DNA of 64,000 bases, from assembly GCF_905171765.1 (NCBI RefSeq), contig NC_053391.1, forward strand, positions 192,644,559-192,708,558, read 5' to 3'. The notes under the pieces are model-generated. The model searched no databases, was not told where the DNA came from, and saw only the letters and a list, made by a program, of their open reading frames with translations. Made by a program: the position numbers and the translations under genes. Below, piece by piece: positions 11,906-23,008 of the stretch; within the stretch, counting starts at the first letter, position 1; every line of letters starts with the position of its first letter. Origin of the DNA: Bufo bufo. Lineage: Eukaryota; Chordata; Amphibia; Anura; Bufonidae.

Positions 11906-11909
11906 CAAG

Positions 11910-12560
11910 TTTTTGCAAATGCTCAATATTTATAGTGTTGACCCTTCTTTTTCAAGACTTCTGCAGTTTACCCTGCCATGCTGGATGTCAGCTTCTGGGC
12001 CAAATCCTTACTAATGGCAACCCATTTTTACCTAATCAATGCTTGGAGTTTATAACAATTTCTGTGTTTTTGTTTGTCCACCCACTTTTTGAGGATTGAC
12101 TAAAGGTTCTCAATGTGATTGAGATCTGGGGAGTTGCCTGGCCGTGGACCCAAAATTTCAATATTTTGTTTACCAAGCCACTTTCGCCTTGTGACATGGT
12201 GCTCTATCATGCTGTTTTTCCAGCATGATAGAGCACCATGTCACAAGGCGAAAGTGGCTTGGTAAACAAAATATTGAAATTTCGGGTCCACGGCCAGGCA
12301 ACTCCCCAGATCTCAATCACGTTGAGAACCTTTAGCCTTGTTCATCACCAAATTGCTCCTGGATCATTGAGAGAAGGTGCCCTTGGAGGATGTTTTGATA
12401 CTATTCTTCATTCATGGCATTGTTTTTTATGCAACAGTATTGGAACCCTTTTAACACTTTCTCCTGAGCTAATGAGAAGATCACTGAAATTATGCTTGCA
12501 GGTCATTTTGTGGCAGGGGAGAAATGCGGTAGAAATTGGATTTTTGTGATTAAATTAATT
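11910..12560 (-). pseudogene. Tc1-like transposase remnant containing an inverted duplication
   Basis: The minus strand at 12060-12200 and the plus strand at 12240-12335 both encode the same Tc1 catalytic segment: KWLGKQNIEI, GPRPGNSPDLNH and the V/I-ENL motif that carries the catalytic Glu. Flanking text (for example CAAATTGCTCCTGGATCATT near 12350) fits a minus-strand Tc1. Frames are short and interrupted, so this is non-functional. Confidence 0.65.
12100..12335. repeat. Near-perfect 115-bp foldback hairpin
   Basis: Bases 12100-12214 and 12221-12335 are reverse complements with about two mismatches around a 6-base loop (TTTTTC). Both arms are the same piece of Tc1 transposase sequence. An RNA or single strand from here would form a hairpin of about 115 bp. 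The near identity implies recent inverted duplication or a gene-conversion-like event. Confidence 0.9.
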
Positions 12561-12625
12561 TTCATGGCAAGGAATGACCTTGCAATTAATTGCAATTGAT
12601 CTGACCCCTCTTCGTAACAACCTAG

Positions 12626-14105
12626 AGGGGTATTCCGGTTAGATTAAGTTAGATCAGTGGGGGTCCTACCGTTAAACTAGAATGTGGACCCCGTACTCTC
12701 TGCAGCCCCCTGAAATGAACGGAGCGCACATGCGCGTAGCTGCTCCATTTCTGGAGATATCTACAGTACAGCGCTCGGCTATCTCTGGAATTCCTGTAGA
12801 AATGAATGGAGCGGCCGCACGTATGCCCAACTAACTGCTCCGTTCTTTTCAGTGGGGCTATAGTGAGTACGGGGCCCCCATTCTCGTGATCATGGGAGTA
12901 TCAGCGGTAGAACTGTAGTGTCCCACTAGGTAGGCGTGGGCACTACACAAGGGTCAATTGGTTCACGTGTTACTTCTGCTCACGAGGGACAGTGATATTA
13001 TATTTAACTATGTACTTTAATGTATTTTCAATGTGTTTTTGTATGCAATGTTTCCCCTGTGTCATGCATAGCAGGCCTATGAGGGTGTAGTTAGGCATCC
13101 TAGACACTAGAGGGAAATAGGGAGCCCCTAGTATAAATGTTCAGGCCCAGACAGGGAGGAGTTAGGTCATAGTCAGGAGTCTGTGGAGACAGAAGTGAGA
13201 AGGCACCAGCCAGAGATATGCTGAGGGCCTCCTCCTGACATGCAGCTTGATAGCCCTGGCTGCTAGCTACTACCAGGAGGCTAGTGAAGAACTCTAGCCT
13301 GCCTGTAGATAAAGTGAGCCTCAGTTAGCTCAGAAGATTACCCCAAGAGAAGAGATGTACCTCCTGGGAGCAACCTGCAGCCACCTTCAGACCCAGCACA
13401 GGAACAGTACAACCAGCTCAGAGAAGTAAGCTGATGGGCAGAGGTACTTTAATCTAAAGCAAGGGTCAATACTGGAGGAAGATTTATATACCAAGGATTA
13501 AAGCCAGCATTTAGGCATCCGGGCCTTGGGATCCAGCCAGCTAGAATAGCTGAAGGGGATAGTGCAGCATAGGTCTGCTAAGCATTAACTGTTTACCCTC
13601 CAAGTATCTTGCAAGATTTATACCTGCCATATTGAGAAGTAAACCTGCTGTGGCATTTGTGATATAAGGGACTGCATCATTATCAACTGTAAACTGTCTG
13701 TACAAAGTTGGACTGTTTTCCAAAGTAAAGCAACGTTTGGTTTACCATACCAGCTGTGTACCTCTATTACTACTCCTACAAACCGGTGTGCCACTGTTAC
13801 AGGCACTGGCGTCACGATCCTTAAAGGGACCTTGCCTCAGGCACTCAAAATACCTGCAACATCCAGGGCACCTCACCCAACATCAGGCCAGGTCTCTCCA
13901 TACAGAGTGTGCCCCAGAGGAACTTGTGTCTACCTCTCCTTCACTGCCGCATGCCTGCCCAGGGTCCTCCAAAAAGTGAGTAACCCTTGCCCATAACCGT
14001 GACCTCACTATCACAATACCCTGCAGGTCTGGCGTGCTGCAGAACTCTAATAGTTATCCCCTGTCCTGTGGATACGGGATAACTTAATCTAACCAGAATA
14101 CCCCT
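12626..14105. mobile_element. T2/Kolobok-type MITE split by a solo LTR
   Basis: The left end AGAGGGGTATTCCGGTTAGA and the right end (reversed, AGGGGTATTCTGGTTAGA) form long inverted repeats continuing through TTAAGTTA. TTAA follows on the right (14106-14109); on the left it has decayed to CTAG. The LTR at 12914-14041 separates the halves; without it the MITE is about 350 bp. Confidence 0.75.
12914..14041 (+). mobile_element. Solo LTR with 4-bp TSD
   Basis: 1,128 bp beginning TGTAGTGTCCC and ending GTGCTGCA, with GAAC duplicated on both sides (12910-12913, 14042-14045). A TATA-like AGTATAAATG occurs at about 13131. No internal gag or pol, so this is consistent with LTR-LTR recombination. Short chance frames only. 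ERV or gypsy origin cannot be separated from this sequence. Confidence 0.65.
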
Positions 14106-14144
14106 TTAATGCAAATTGCCACCATAAAAACTGAAGCAGCAAAC

Positions 14145-14946
14145 TGTTATGCACTAGGGAGTGGGGAAGAGGAAGTGCACCCACTAGCTGCCACTCACGC
14201 CTTTGTCCCTGCCTACTTACACTACCCGTCCTAGGTGACGGGGCGTAACTGGGCGACGGTCCCTAACCTCTATAAGTGCAGAGAGGCAGAGTGGACAGAC
14301 ACAGAATATAGCCAGGCAGAGGCAGTAGGAGGGAACCCTGCAGTTGGATCCGAAGTCACATAAAGTGTCAGGAGCAATATTGAAATGCCAGAGATCAACA
14401 CTAACGTAGGCGAGCAGGGGTAACAAGGACGGTAAACAAACACGCCTAGGGTCAAACCAGGATGTCACGTCAGTACACAAGGAACAGCAAGGACGGATCA
14501 GAGTACAAGCCGAGGGTCAAACCTGGAGGTCACATCAGTACACAAGGGCAGGCGAGGTCGGGTCAGGAACAAAAGCCAAGGGTCAAAATCCAGAGTAGCA
14601 GAAGCACAGAGTAATAGCAGTTAGGCACAGGACCAAAATCGCAGGCAACCTGTGGCCAGCAGGCTGCCTGTATAAATAGTGAAAGGCTAAGGTCATGTGA
14701 CGTGGCCAGCGTCACATGACCCGCTCAGACTCAGAAGCCGAGCACCGAGTGGCCAGCTTGGTGCTCAGCCTGATACTGTTGCCAGGGGAACGGAGGACGC
14801 CGACCGCACAGACAGCAGGAGTGCAGTCGGGTCCGCTCCGCCCCCTGTTACCTGGGAGACGGGGACGCAGCATGCGTGGCTGCTCAGGGAGAGAGCGCAG
14901 GACGCCGGTGCCCTGTGAAAGATTGCGTCACCGGCGCCCTGTGACA
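14145..14946 (-). mobile_element. Solo LTR (gypsy-like) with 5-bp TSD
   Basis: 802 bp with TG...CA ends (plus strand TGTTATGCAC to CCCTGTGACA) and a perfect CAAAC duplication (14140-14144, 14947-14951). On the minus strand a TATA box (ACTATTTATACAGG, about 14665-14680) precedes a C/T-rich leader with GGTTTGACCCT phrases, so the LTR points leftward. Its TGTCAC terminus resembles that of the gypsy element at 52004. Confidence 0.75.
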
Positions 14947-15311
14947 CAAACTTTGTGAAAACCAACATTTTTGTGTGAGTCTTAAAACTTGTGGAACACA
15001 ACTGTAACTACCATCAGGTCAGTTTGATGTCTGCATTATATAAAATATTTAAAAGGTATTCTAAGATGAGTTGCAATATAATAGAGCAGTGAATACATTA
15101 ATAATTGATAACCAGCATACTGTAGGTTCATTCAAAACAGGTTTTTCCTAACCAGCATGATTGGTTTCTATGAGGAAGTACATGCAAATCTGGATGTCGG
15201 TCAGGTGGCAGAAATGATATATCTACTGCAGATTTAGCAAAAGCATTTGATACTGTACCACACAACAGCCTTGACCTGAAGCTATAGATACATGGTATAA
15301 GGAAAAATTAA

Positions 15312-15638
15312 AGAGGACCTTTCATGAGTCCTGACATTATGAAATAAGTAGCAGGTTATGTAGGGCATAGTCCATGGATGTAAGATCGCTTACTATTTTT
15401 TCTGGGCACTGCTGCGCTACAGCCAGGGAGAAAGAGACGCCCACTGAGAAACAGGGCAGTCTCCTCCTCCCTGTACTGATGCTATTCATTAGCATACCAG
15501 GCGGGAGAAGTGAACAGGGGCACAGCGGGCGAATGGAGCAGTGCCCAGAAAAAATAGTAAGCGATCTTACATCCATGGACTATGCCCTACATAACCTGCT
15601 ACTTATTTCATAATGTCAGGACCTATGAAAGGTCCTCT
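15312..15638. mobile_element. T2/Kolobok-type MITE with TTAA TSD
   Basis: Long inverted arms (AGAGGACCTTTCATGAGTCC onward, about 100 bp near perfect, including GTCCATGGATGTAAGATCGC) with TTAA at 15308-15311 and 15639-15642. The interior carries CTCCTCCTCCCTG and is non-coding. Its right TTAA also serves as the left TTAA of the next element. Confidence 0.85.
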
Positions 15639-15642
15639 TTAA

Positions 15643-16950
15643 CCCCTTAGTGACCACCCATACGTGTTTTTACGGCGGTCACTAAGGGGCCTTAGGCTGG
15701 GCCGCAGCGTTTTTACGGCGGCCCAGTTTAAGCACTGCACGGCTCCCCCGTGCAGAGGGGAGCACGGACCTGGCTCTCACATGAGAGCCGGGTCCCTGCT
15801 CTAACAGCCCCGACCGGCAGGAGTGCCGATCCGGGCTGTTTAACCCTTTACATGCCGGGCGCAATGGCGGACTCCCTCTGTCTCCCATCAGCACCCCGAA
15901 AATGCGATCGCGGGGTGCTGATGTGTTGGGAAGCTTTCCTATCAGGGCCCCGAGCCTGTCTTCAGTTATTTCCAGCAGGCTGTGCCTCTCTGGCGCAGCC
16001 TGCTGGTCAATGTTTGAATAGCATTGCTATTGAAATGTAATGTATTATAGAGATAATGCATTACATTTTAAAAGCAATCAAAATACTGTATATTATAGTC
16101 CCCTTGTGGGACTATTAAGTAGTAAAAAAAATAGAAAAAAAATACACATTTATTAAATAAAAAAAATTCCATAAAATAAAAAAATATGCATTTTTTTCCA
16201 TTGAAAATACGCTTTTCAATGAAAAAAAATCGCAAAAAGAAAATATCCCACATATGTTTGGTATTGCCGCGTCCGTAACGACCGGGACTACATAAATATT
16301 ACATAAATTATCCCCTATGGTGAACGCCGTAAAAAATAAAAAATAAAAAAATACAGAATTTAGAATTTATTCTTAGTTTCCACCGGAAAAAAAACGTAAT
16401 AACAAGCGATCAAAAAGCGGCGTTTACTCCAAAATCATACCAATGAAAAATACAAGTCGTCTTTCAAAAATCAAGCCCTCACACAATTCCATATAAAAAA
16501 ATAAAAAAAAGTTATGGGTCTTGTGAAGTGGCAATGCAAAATCATTTTTTTGGTTAATAAAAGGTGTTTTATTGCAAAAAAAGTAGTAAAACGTAAACAA
16601 AATTATAAGTATTTAGTATCACTGTAATCGTACTGACCCAGAAAATAAAGATATTATGTTATTTGTACCGAAAAATGAACGCCAAAAAATGTATAATGTA
16701 AAAACGCAGTGGTAGTATTGCTATTTTTCCCCATCTCCCTCCCAGAAAGAGTTAATAAAAGTTAATCAGAAAGTTATGTGTACCCCAAAATGGCGCCATT
16801 AAAAACTACAACTTGTCCCGTAAAAAACAAGCCCTCATAAAGCTATATAGATGAAAAAATTAAAAAGTTATAGCTCTTGGAACGAGACCATAAAAAAAGG
16901 AAGAAAAACGCTTGGTCATAAAGGCCCAAACAGGCTTGGTCACTAAGGGG
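15643..16950. mobile_element. piggyBac-type non-autonomous element with TTAA TSD
   Basis: Ends CCCCTTAGTGACC and GGTCACTAAGGGG, flanked by TTAA (15639-15642 and 16951-16954); TTAA with CCC/GGG termini is characteristic of piggyBac. 1,308 bp, AT-rich, no frame. Interior blocks such as GGTGAACGCCGTAAAAA (16320) recur in the truncated element at 63313-64000. Confidence 0.8.
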
Positions 16951-17020
16951 TTAAATGCACATGGGTAAAGAATGGGTTACAGGACCAGAAAACGTGTTGT
17001 AAATGGTTCATACTAATAAT

Positions 17021-17419
17021 TAGTGATGAGCGGCAGGGGCAATATTCGAATTTGCGATATTTTGAGAGTATTTCGTATAATATTTGTCATTCGTGAATTT
17101 GCGAATTCGGTATTATATTCCTGATTGCGAAAATCGGCAATGTATTATTTGTGTAATGCGCGCGAAATACCGGCATGGGGTAGCCAACTTTTCTATTGGT
17201 TGCTAGGGATGTTGCTAAGCTGTAACAAAGCCTTCTCATTGGCCCACAAGCTAGAAAAAGGGAGGGATGATCACCTGATATGTACTGTGTTAAAAAAAAA
17301 TATATAATAATATTCGTCATCACGAATATTTAGCACTATATTCGAAATATTCGCAAATTCTCAAAGTGCAGATATTCGCGAAAAAAAAATAGCTTTTTGA
17401 ATATTCGCGCTCAACACTA
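17021..17419. mobile_element. hAT-type MITE with 8-bp TSD
   Basis: Ends TAGTGATGAGCGGCAGGGG and, reversed, TAGTGTTGAGCGCGAATATT, flanked by CTAATAAT and CTAATAAC (7 of 8). The interior is made of ATTCGCGAA-like motifs around a unique core. It is inserted in the LINE fragment. Confidence 0.8.
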
Positions 17420-18317
17420 CTAATAACAGCCTAGCAGCGGGATACCATATGGATCGGTGTGAGGACCAATTCTCTTTAATTTCTCTCTTAATGATCATGC
17501 GGATGGGTTTAAAAGAAATGTGTCAGTTTTACCGATGACCCAAAACCCAGCTTGACTGTGAAATAATACAGAAAGACCACGATAAGCTGGCAGTATGGGC
17601 AAGAACATGGCAGATGAATTTTAATGTTGATAAATGTAACGTAATGCACCTCAGCCACAGTAATTGTATTGCTGCATAGATATTGAATGGAGTAAAATTA
17701 GAACAGAATGAGAAGGATGTGCGTATTCTGGTTACAAGCAGAATAAGCAGCAGTACTCAATGTCAAATAGCAGCTACAAAAGCAAAAAAGCTTTTAGGGT
17801 GTGTAAAAGAGAGATATTTTTGACTGTTTTTCATTTTAGGCAGTACTACAGTATACCATTTAAAACTAAAAACAAATCATTGTCCTACAGCAGTCAGCCC
17901 TATTGCTACCTTCATAGATCTGGGTTTGCGACTTTTTAAATGGCATTGCCTCTAAATCTAGTTGCAAGTAACGTTTCTATGCTGCCACCTTCTGAAAAGA
18001 ATGCTTGGCAGGGGTGGGGTATGACCTGGGCCATCAGTGCAAATCATTACTGAAATCTACGTCAATTTTTTTTATTGCAAGTATATTGAAATGCCCTATT
18101 CATTGCATAGCAATACTTTTTGTGGGATAGCCCCTTTACAGAAGGGTTAGGTGCTTATCTAATAGCAAATGGCATGGAGGGATATAATCAATCTAACAAT
18201 GTATGCTGTATGATTTTTCTGAGAAAGGCTGAACTTGATGGATTGGTGTCTTTTTTCAACCTATGAAACTATGTAACTAACTATAGTCAACTATTCTGGT
18301 CAATGTGGGCTTTATGA

Positions 18318-18685
18318 GTTAAATAAAAACTCTGGCAGTGCCTGTAAATGGTATACAATAACTAAATAAGAGATATTTGCCCCTTTTCCCCACTGATGCT
18401 TCCTGTACTCTGCTGCAGTCCTCCCCTGGCTGCAGCAGTGATGCTCCATGCACAGGTGACCACTGCAGCCAATCACTGTCCTTAGCAGTGACATCCTATA
18501 TACTGCTGAGGCCAGTGATTGGCTGCACATGGACCCGAGTCTATGGAAGATTACAGCCAGGAAGATGATGTCAGCAGCGCACATCCCTGGAAGCGGCAGG
18601 GGAGAAAAGGGGTAAGTATCACTTCTTTTGTTATTTTAGCATTTACAGGGGCTGCCCGTGTTTTTATTTAACTTGAACAACCACT
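18318..18685. mobile_element. T2-type MITE, left end truncated
   Basis: The right end (reversed) AGTGGTTGTTCAAGTTAAAT is followed by TTAA (18686-18689). Left-arm sequence GTTAAATAAAAACTCTGGC pairs with GTTTTTATTTAAC on the right. Internal arms around CAGCCAATCACTG also pair. Confidence 0.6.
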
Positions 18686-18902
18686 TTAATATACATTTCT
18701 AATATTAAAATAAGAAGTACAATAAAATTGCATTTTAAAACACAAGATTGGTGAAACAGATTACCATCAAAATGCTTTACCCTCAGTACAGATTACACAT
18801 TTCCTCTGGTACAAGATCATGAGAGATTACTAATATTCTGAGCTCTTATTTCCTTTTTGAGCCTTAAATCTTACGCACATGACCATATTGTAGCTTTGTA
18901 CG

Positions 18903-19340
18903 CAGGCTCGGACTGGCTCATAGGGGAAACAGGTGAATCCCCCGATAGGCTCCTGACAAAGGTGGGCCCCCCAAGTCCCTCATCCCTTGCACATAACACA
19001 GGAGACTGACTGCACCACACACAGATATGCAGTGTAGAGAGTTTCAATCTGCCGATGTCCATATAAAAAACACTGGTAGGTTATTTAACTAACTACCTGG
19101 TTTATTATTATAGATGCATCGGGTGGCGGAGAAAACTTCAAGGCACAGAGGCACACCAGTATCCTCTTTCCTCAAGGACTTGTCTTTTCAGCGTCACTGC
19201 AGGGACCACCATAATCAATCATCTTAAGCGTCTTGCTGCTGCTGGCCGTTCCGGTAGCAGGTAGGATTTGCTTGTAGCTTTACTGTGGGCCCTTAGAGTA
19301 AATTATACTGGTGGACCCAAGGCACTCCAGTCCGACACTG
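18903..19340. mobile_element. hAT-type MITE (CAGGCTCGGACTGG end) with 8-bp TSD
   Basis: Ends CAGGCTCGGACTGG and, reversed, CAGTGTCGGACTGG. The perfect duplication TTTGTACG lies at 18895-18902 and 19341-19348. 438 bp, no frame. CAG-start termini and 8-bp targets are standard for hAT. Confidence 0.85.
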
Positions 19341-19348
19341 TTTGTACG

Positions 19349-19599
19349 ACCTCAAATAAAAGTGAAATATCTCACCTAATGAGGTGCATGAGGTCTTACT
19401 GCTCCTACCTATGCCTGAAATTCTATGCAGTAGCAAAAATAGATTTTTCTGTTGAATTCCCCATGCACACAGCTCTGCATGATGTCTTGCTCAATCACAG
19501 GAACAATTAGCCAGCAAACCATTTCTTACAGAAATAGAGGATGCTATTACTTCCTTTCCTGTGGTAAAAACCCAGGAACAGATGGTTTGTTCATACTTT
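19349..19599. other. No gene seen
   Basis: Unique-looking sequence with only short chance frames. Confidence 0.4.
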
Positions 19600-19980
19600 T
19601 AGTGTTGGGCGAATCGAAGTCCACAAAGCCGAATTTCCTTGTGCTTCGTGGTAGCGAATCGATTTTCCCTGAAATGGTAAAAAAATAAAAAATAAATCAT
19701 CTTAATTGAATAATTCGCACACAAAATCCCTTTGCTCGATGACGTATAATTTTGCAACAGATCTTGAATCAAGATGGCGGCAGCCAGCTCGACACGAGCA
19801 AAAGTATGAGGTAAGTATGATGTCAGAAAGGGAGGCCAACTTGCTTTATTACCAGGATACATTGTACAGTGGATATAAAAAGTCTACACACCCCTCAGGT
19901 TTCTGTGATGTAAAAAAAATGAGACAAAGATAAATCATTCCAGAACTTTATTAGTTAAAAAACTAACTGAAATCTTTTAG

Positions 19981-20223
19981 TGTTGAATCTATTTTTATTA
20001 TATAGAAAAACAAATCAATTAAACATATCAGCAATGACAATGTAGGCAAAAGATATCTCCAATTCCAGATCCACATGAAACATAAAGTACAGTGCAAAGA
20101 TGGATTTAGAGAACAACATATCTCCTCGAGCCACAACAATGCGGTCCAAAGGAGACAGTTACCACAAAATACAAACATAACAAGTGATTTAGCAATGAGA
20201 GAAACAAAAAGTGTAACTCGTAG
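19981..20223 (-). mobile_element. Retroposed insert in Tc1 with 17-bp TSD
   Basis: The 17-mer TAACTGAAATCTTTTAG occurs on both sides (19964-19980 and 20224-20240) and only once in the Tc1 copy at 33090. The 243-bp insert, read on the minus strand, ends in ATAAAAATAGATTCAACA. Duplication length and one AT-rich end suggest target-primed reverse transcription of a truncated LINE or other RNA. The source is not recognised. Confidence 0.65.
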
Positions 20224-20303
20224 TAACTGAAATCTTTTAGGTAGAGGGAAGAAAAAATATAAAAATTAAATAATATGGTTGCATAAGTGTGCACACCCTT
20301 AAA

Positions 20304-21070
20304 CTAATACTTTGTTGAAGCACCTTTTGATTTTATTACAGCACTCAGTCTTTTTGGGTATGAGTCTATTGGCATGGCACATTTTGACTTGGCAAGATTT
20401 GCCCACTCTTCTTTGCAAAAACACTCCAAATCTGTCAGATTGCGAGGGCATCTCCTGTGCACAGCCCTCTTCAGATCACCCCACAGATTTTCAATCGGAT
20501 TCAGGTCTGGGCTCTGGCTGGGCCATTCCAAAACTTTAATCTTCTTCTGGTGAAGCCATTCCTTTGTTGATTTGGATGTATGCTTTGGGTCGTTGTCATG
20601 CTGAAAGATGAAGTTCCTCTTCATGTTCAGCTTCACTGTGGGTATGGTGTTTAGTGATGTGCAGTGTTGTTTTTGCACCAAACATATCTTTTGGAATTAT
20701 GGCCAAAAAGTTCAACCTTGGTTTGATCAGACCATAACACCTTTTCCCACATGCTTTTGGGAGACTTCAGATGTGTTTTTGCAAAATGTAGCCTGGCTTG
20801 GATGTTTTTCTTCATAAGAAAAGGCTTTCGTCTTGCCCCTCTACCCCATAGCCCAGACATATGAAGAATACGGGAGATTGTTGTCACATGTACCACACAG
20901 CCAGTACTTGCCAGATATTCCTGCAGCTCCTTTAATTTTGCTGTAGGCCTCTTGGTAGCCTCCCAGACCAGTTTTCTTCTCGTCTTTTCATCAATTCTGG
21001 AGGGACGTCCAGTTCTTGGTAATGTCACTGTTGTGCCATGTTTTCTCCACTTGATGATGACTGTCTTCAC
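20304..21070 (-). pseudogene. Tc1-like transposase (DDE), internally deleted
   Basis: The minus-strand N-terminal part (21070-20651) holds the helix-turn-helix end and GRP-R-x box (RTGRPSRIDEKTRRKL), the second HTH (VHVTTISRILHMSGLWGRGA), and the first catalytic Asp in LWSDQTKVELFG. The C-terminal part (20681-20304) carries the second Asp in [13 protein letters not shown] and the Glu in [13 protein letters not shown]. The stretch between FG and the second block is mostly missing and the frames do not join, so no active protein. The family cuts and pastes at TA sites. The catalytic DD34E residues themselves are intact. Confidence 0.85.
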
Positions 21071-22010
21071 TGTGTTCCATGGTATATCTAATGCCTTGGA
21101 AAATCTTTTGTATCCTTCTCCTGACTGATACCTTTTAACAATGAGATCCCTCTAATGCTTTGGAAGCTCTTTGTGGACCATGGCTTTTGCTGTGGGATGC
21201 GACTAAGAAAATTTCAGGAAAGACCAACTAGAGCAGCTGAACTTTATTTGGGGTTAATCAGAGGCACTTTAAATGATGGCAGATGTATGCTGACTCCTAT
21301 TTAACATGATTTTGAATGTGATTGCTTAATTCTGAACACAGCTACATCCCCAGTTATAAGAGGGTGTGCACACTTATGCAACCACATTATTTTAGTTGTT
21401 TTTTTCTTCCCTCTAACTAAAAGAGTTCAGTTTGTTTTTTTCAATTGAGTGGTACAGTTTATAGGTCACATTAAAGGTGGAAAAAGTTCTGAAATCATTT
21501 ATCTTTGTCTCATTTTTTTACATCACAGAAACCTGATATTTTAACAGTGGTGTGTAGACTTTTTATATCCACTGTATACACAGCTTGCTGCAGCTTTTGG
21601 TGAGCAGACACCTGCCACCCACATGTATGACCAGGATGCTCCTCTATGCCCCTGCCGAGTCACACACCTCCTGCAGTTTCCACTACTACAAGCATCAAAA
21701 GCTGCAGCAGCCAGTTCAGTATCATCTCTGGCGCATACCATGTTCCATGACCCTTACAGACTTTTGGGCAGCCAGATAGGAACAGTGGCCGGAACTCGCC
21801 CAGTTTGCTATCTTGTATCTCTACTGTCTTGTCCATCCAGTGTTATCTCAGAGAGGGTTTTCAGTGAGGCAGGTGGCGTTGTCACACCCAGATGGACAAA
21901 GTTGTCCTCTGCCAGAGTACAAAACACTTTTGGTAAAATGAACACATCGATCCATGAGGGTTTTCACACACCTCTGGCTGAGGCTGATGAACAGATCCAC
22001 ACTTGCTGAC

Positions 22011-23005
22011 TATGGACCATCATGTCACTGCTACTTCTACCAACACAGCTGCTATTCCCTGCTGCTAATCCCCCTACTGCCAATCCCATTACTCCTATTG
22101 CCCCTACCATTATGACTACATAGCTGCCACTACTGTGACTATTACCCACACACAGCCACTCAAATGCCTATTTACTATGTTTATTCTGCCAGTTATGCAC
22201 ATTAGTGGCAATCTTTTCTGCAAGCAATGAAAGATATGGGATACCTAAGGATATGTCTTAGGTAATTTATTGAATTTACATTGAGAAATGATGATAGAGG
22301 TCAAAGGAAAATTCTCTCTTCAGCTCTATGAAGGGTAGCATCTAAACTCTATGTGCCATAAGAACCTTGTGGCGTCATGGGGTCTTGTGACATTAGAAGC
22401 CTCAATCCCAAAGTGACCATGCACCTCACTGTTAACTCCATCAATCGGATTAGTTATCATTATTATTATATTACTAATCGTTATTACCAGAGCACATGAG
22501 ATGTAGATATATCCCTGCTGGTACATCCCATGACTGCTTCAGACCTTGTGTCATCACAAGATCCTTAAGACGCATGGAGTTTGGACACCACCCCCTGTGA
22601 AGAATGTCTGAAAAACAGGAGAAGACTGCAGGAAACAGGATATTAGCTCACAGAAGAGGATAAGTTAGAAGATTAACGACATAATGAATTACAACCATAG
22701 ATAACTTCATAAAACCAAATATAACAATGGTCACTAGATGGCAGCAAAGTGCACTAAGTTTAGTGATTAATTTATATAATACAAAATACAATTATATGAA
22801 AACTATATGAGAACCATTAGCTGGGACAGCTAATTGCATGTTCCATGCTGTGCTTCCACTGTCAGTGCTACTATTGCAGCCACTATTATCCATACACACC
22901 TTACCTTTTCTACATCCACACTGTACTGCTGATACTCCCAAGTAAAATTGAAAATTTTTCCAGACTTGTTCATCTGCAGAACAGGCCACTGTTTCTTCTG
23001 GCAAT
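22011..23005. other. No gene; hAT-remnant-like minisatellite and unassigned DNA
   Basis: CTGCTAxTxCC-type degenerate repeats at 22025-22145 and 22850-22920 flank about 650 bp (22150-22800) that I cannot assign. No supportable exon. Confidence 0.4.
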
Positions 23006-23008
23006 TAA

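Larger units (their letters stand above)
15010..18290 (+). pseudogene. CR1/Rex-like LINE fragment, cut by three MITEs
   Basis: At 15216-15290 the frame reads DISTADLAKAFDTVPHNSLD, the RT block containing the first catalytic Asp. At 17430-17520 comes GIPYGSVRGPILFN (compare the GVPQGS...GPLLFN block), and at 17590-17650 LAVWARTWQMNFNVDKCNVM, the W-Q-M-x-F-N-x-D-K-C segment. The region near the catalytic DD box is frame-shifted. The 3' tail (TTGATGGATTGGTGTCTTTT and CTATGAAACTATGTAAC, about 18235-18285) is a typical frog LINE end. Three insertions at 15312-15638, 15643-16950 and 17021-17419 separate the pieces. Dead copy. Confidence 0.75.
19867..21574 (-). mobile_element. Tc1-like transposon with TA TSD
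   Basis: Inverted ends CAGTGGATATAAAAAGTCTA match at both termini, each beside TA (19865-19866, 21575-21576). Length 1,708 bp, including a 243-bp later insert, so the original was about 1.45 kb, short of the usual 1.6 kb because of an internal deletion. Transposase lies on the minus strand. Confidence 0.9.
19600..22010 (+). pseudogene. hAT element remnant with hATC domain, split by Tc1
   Basis: The left end TAGTGTTGGGCGAATCGAAG at 19600 is a hAT terminus. After the Tc1 insertion, the plus strand at 21795-21960 encodes a hAT C-terminal dimerisation segment: LLSCPSSVISERVFSEAGGV and then SSARVQNTFGKMN, matching the family's CPxSSxxSERxFS...LS...V...KMN pattern. The N-terminal and catalytic parts are missing. 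Downstream CTGCTACTATTGCC-like repeats (22030-22140, 22850-22900) may be its 3' region. Confidence 0.65.
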
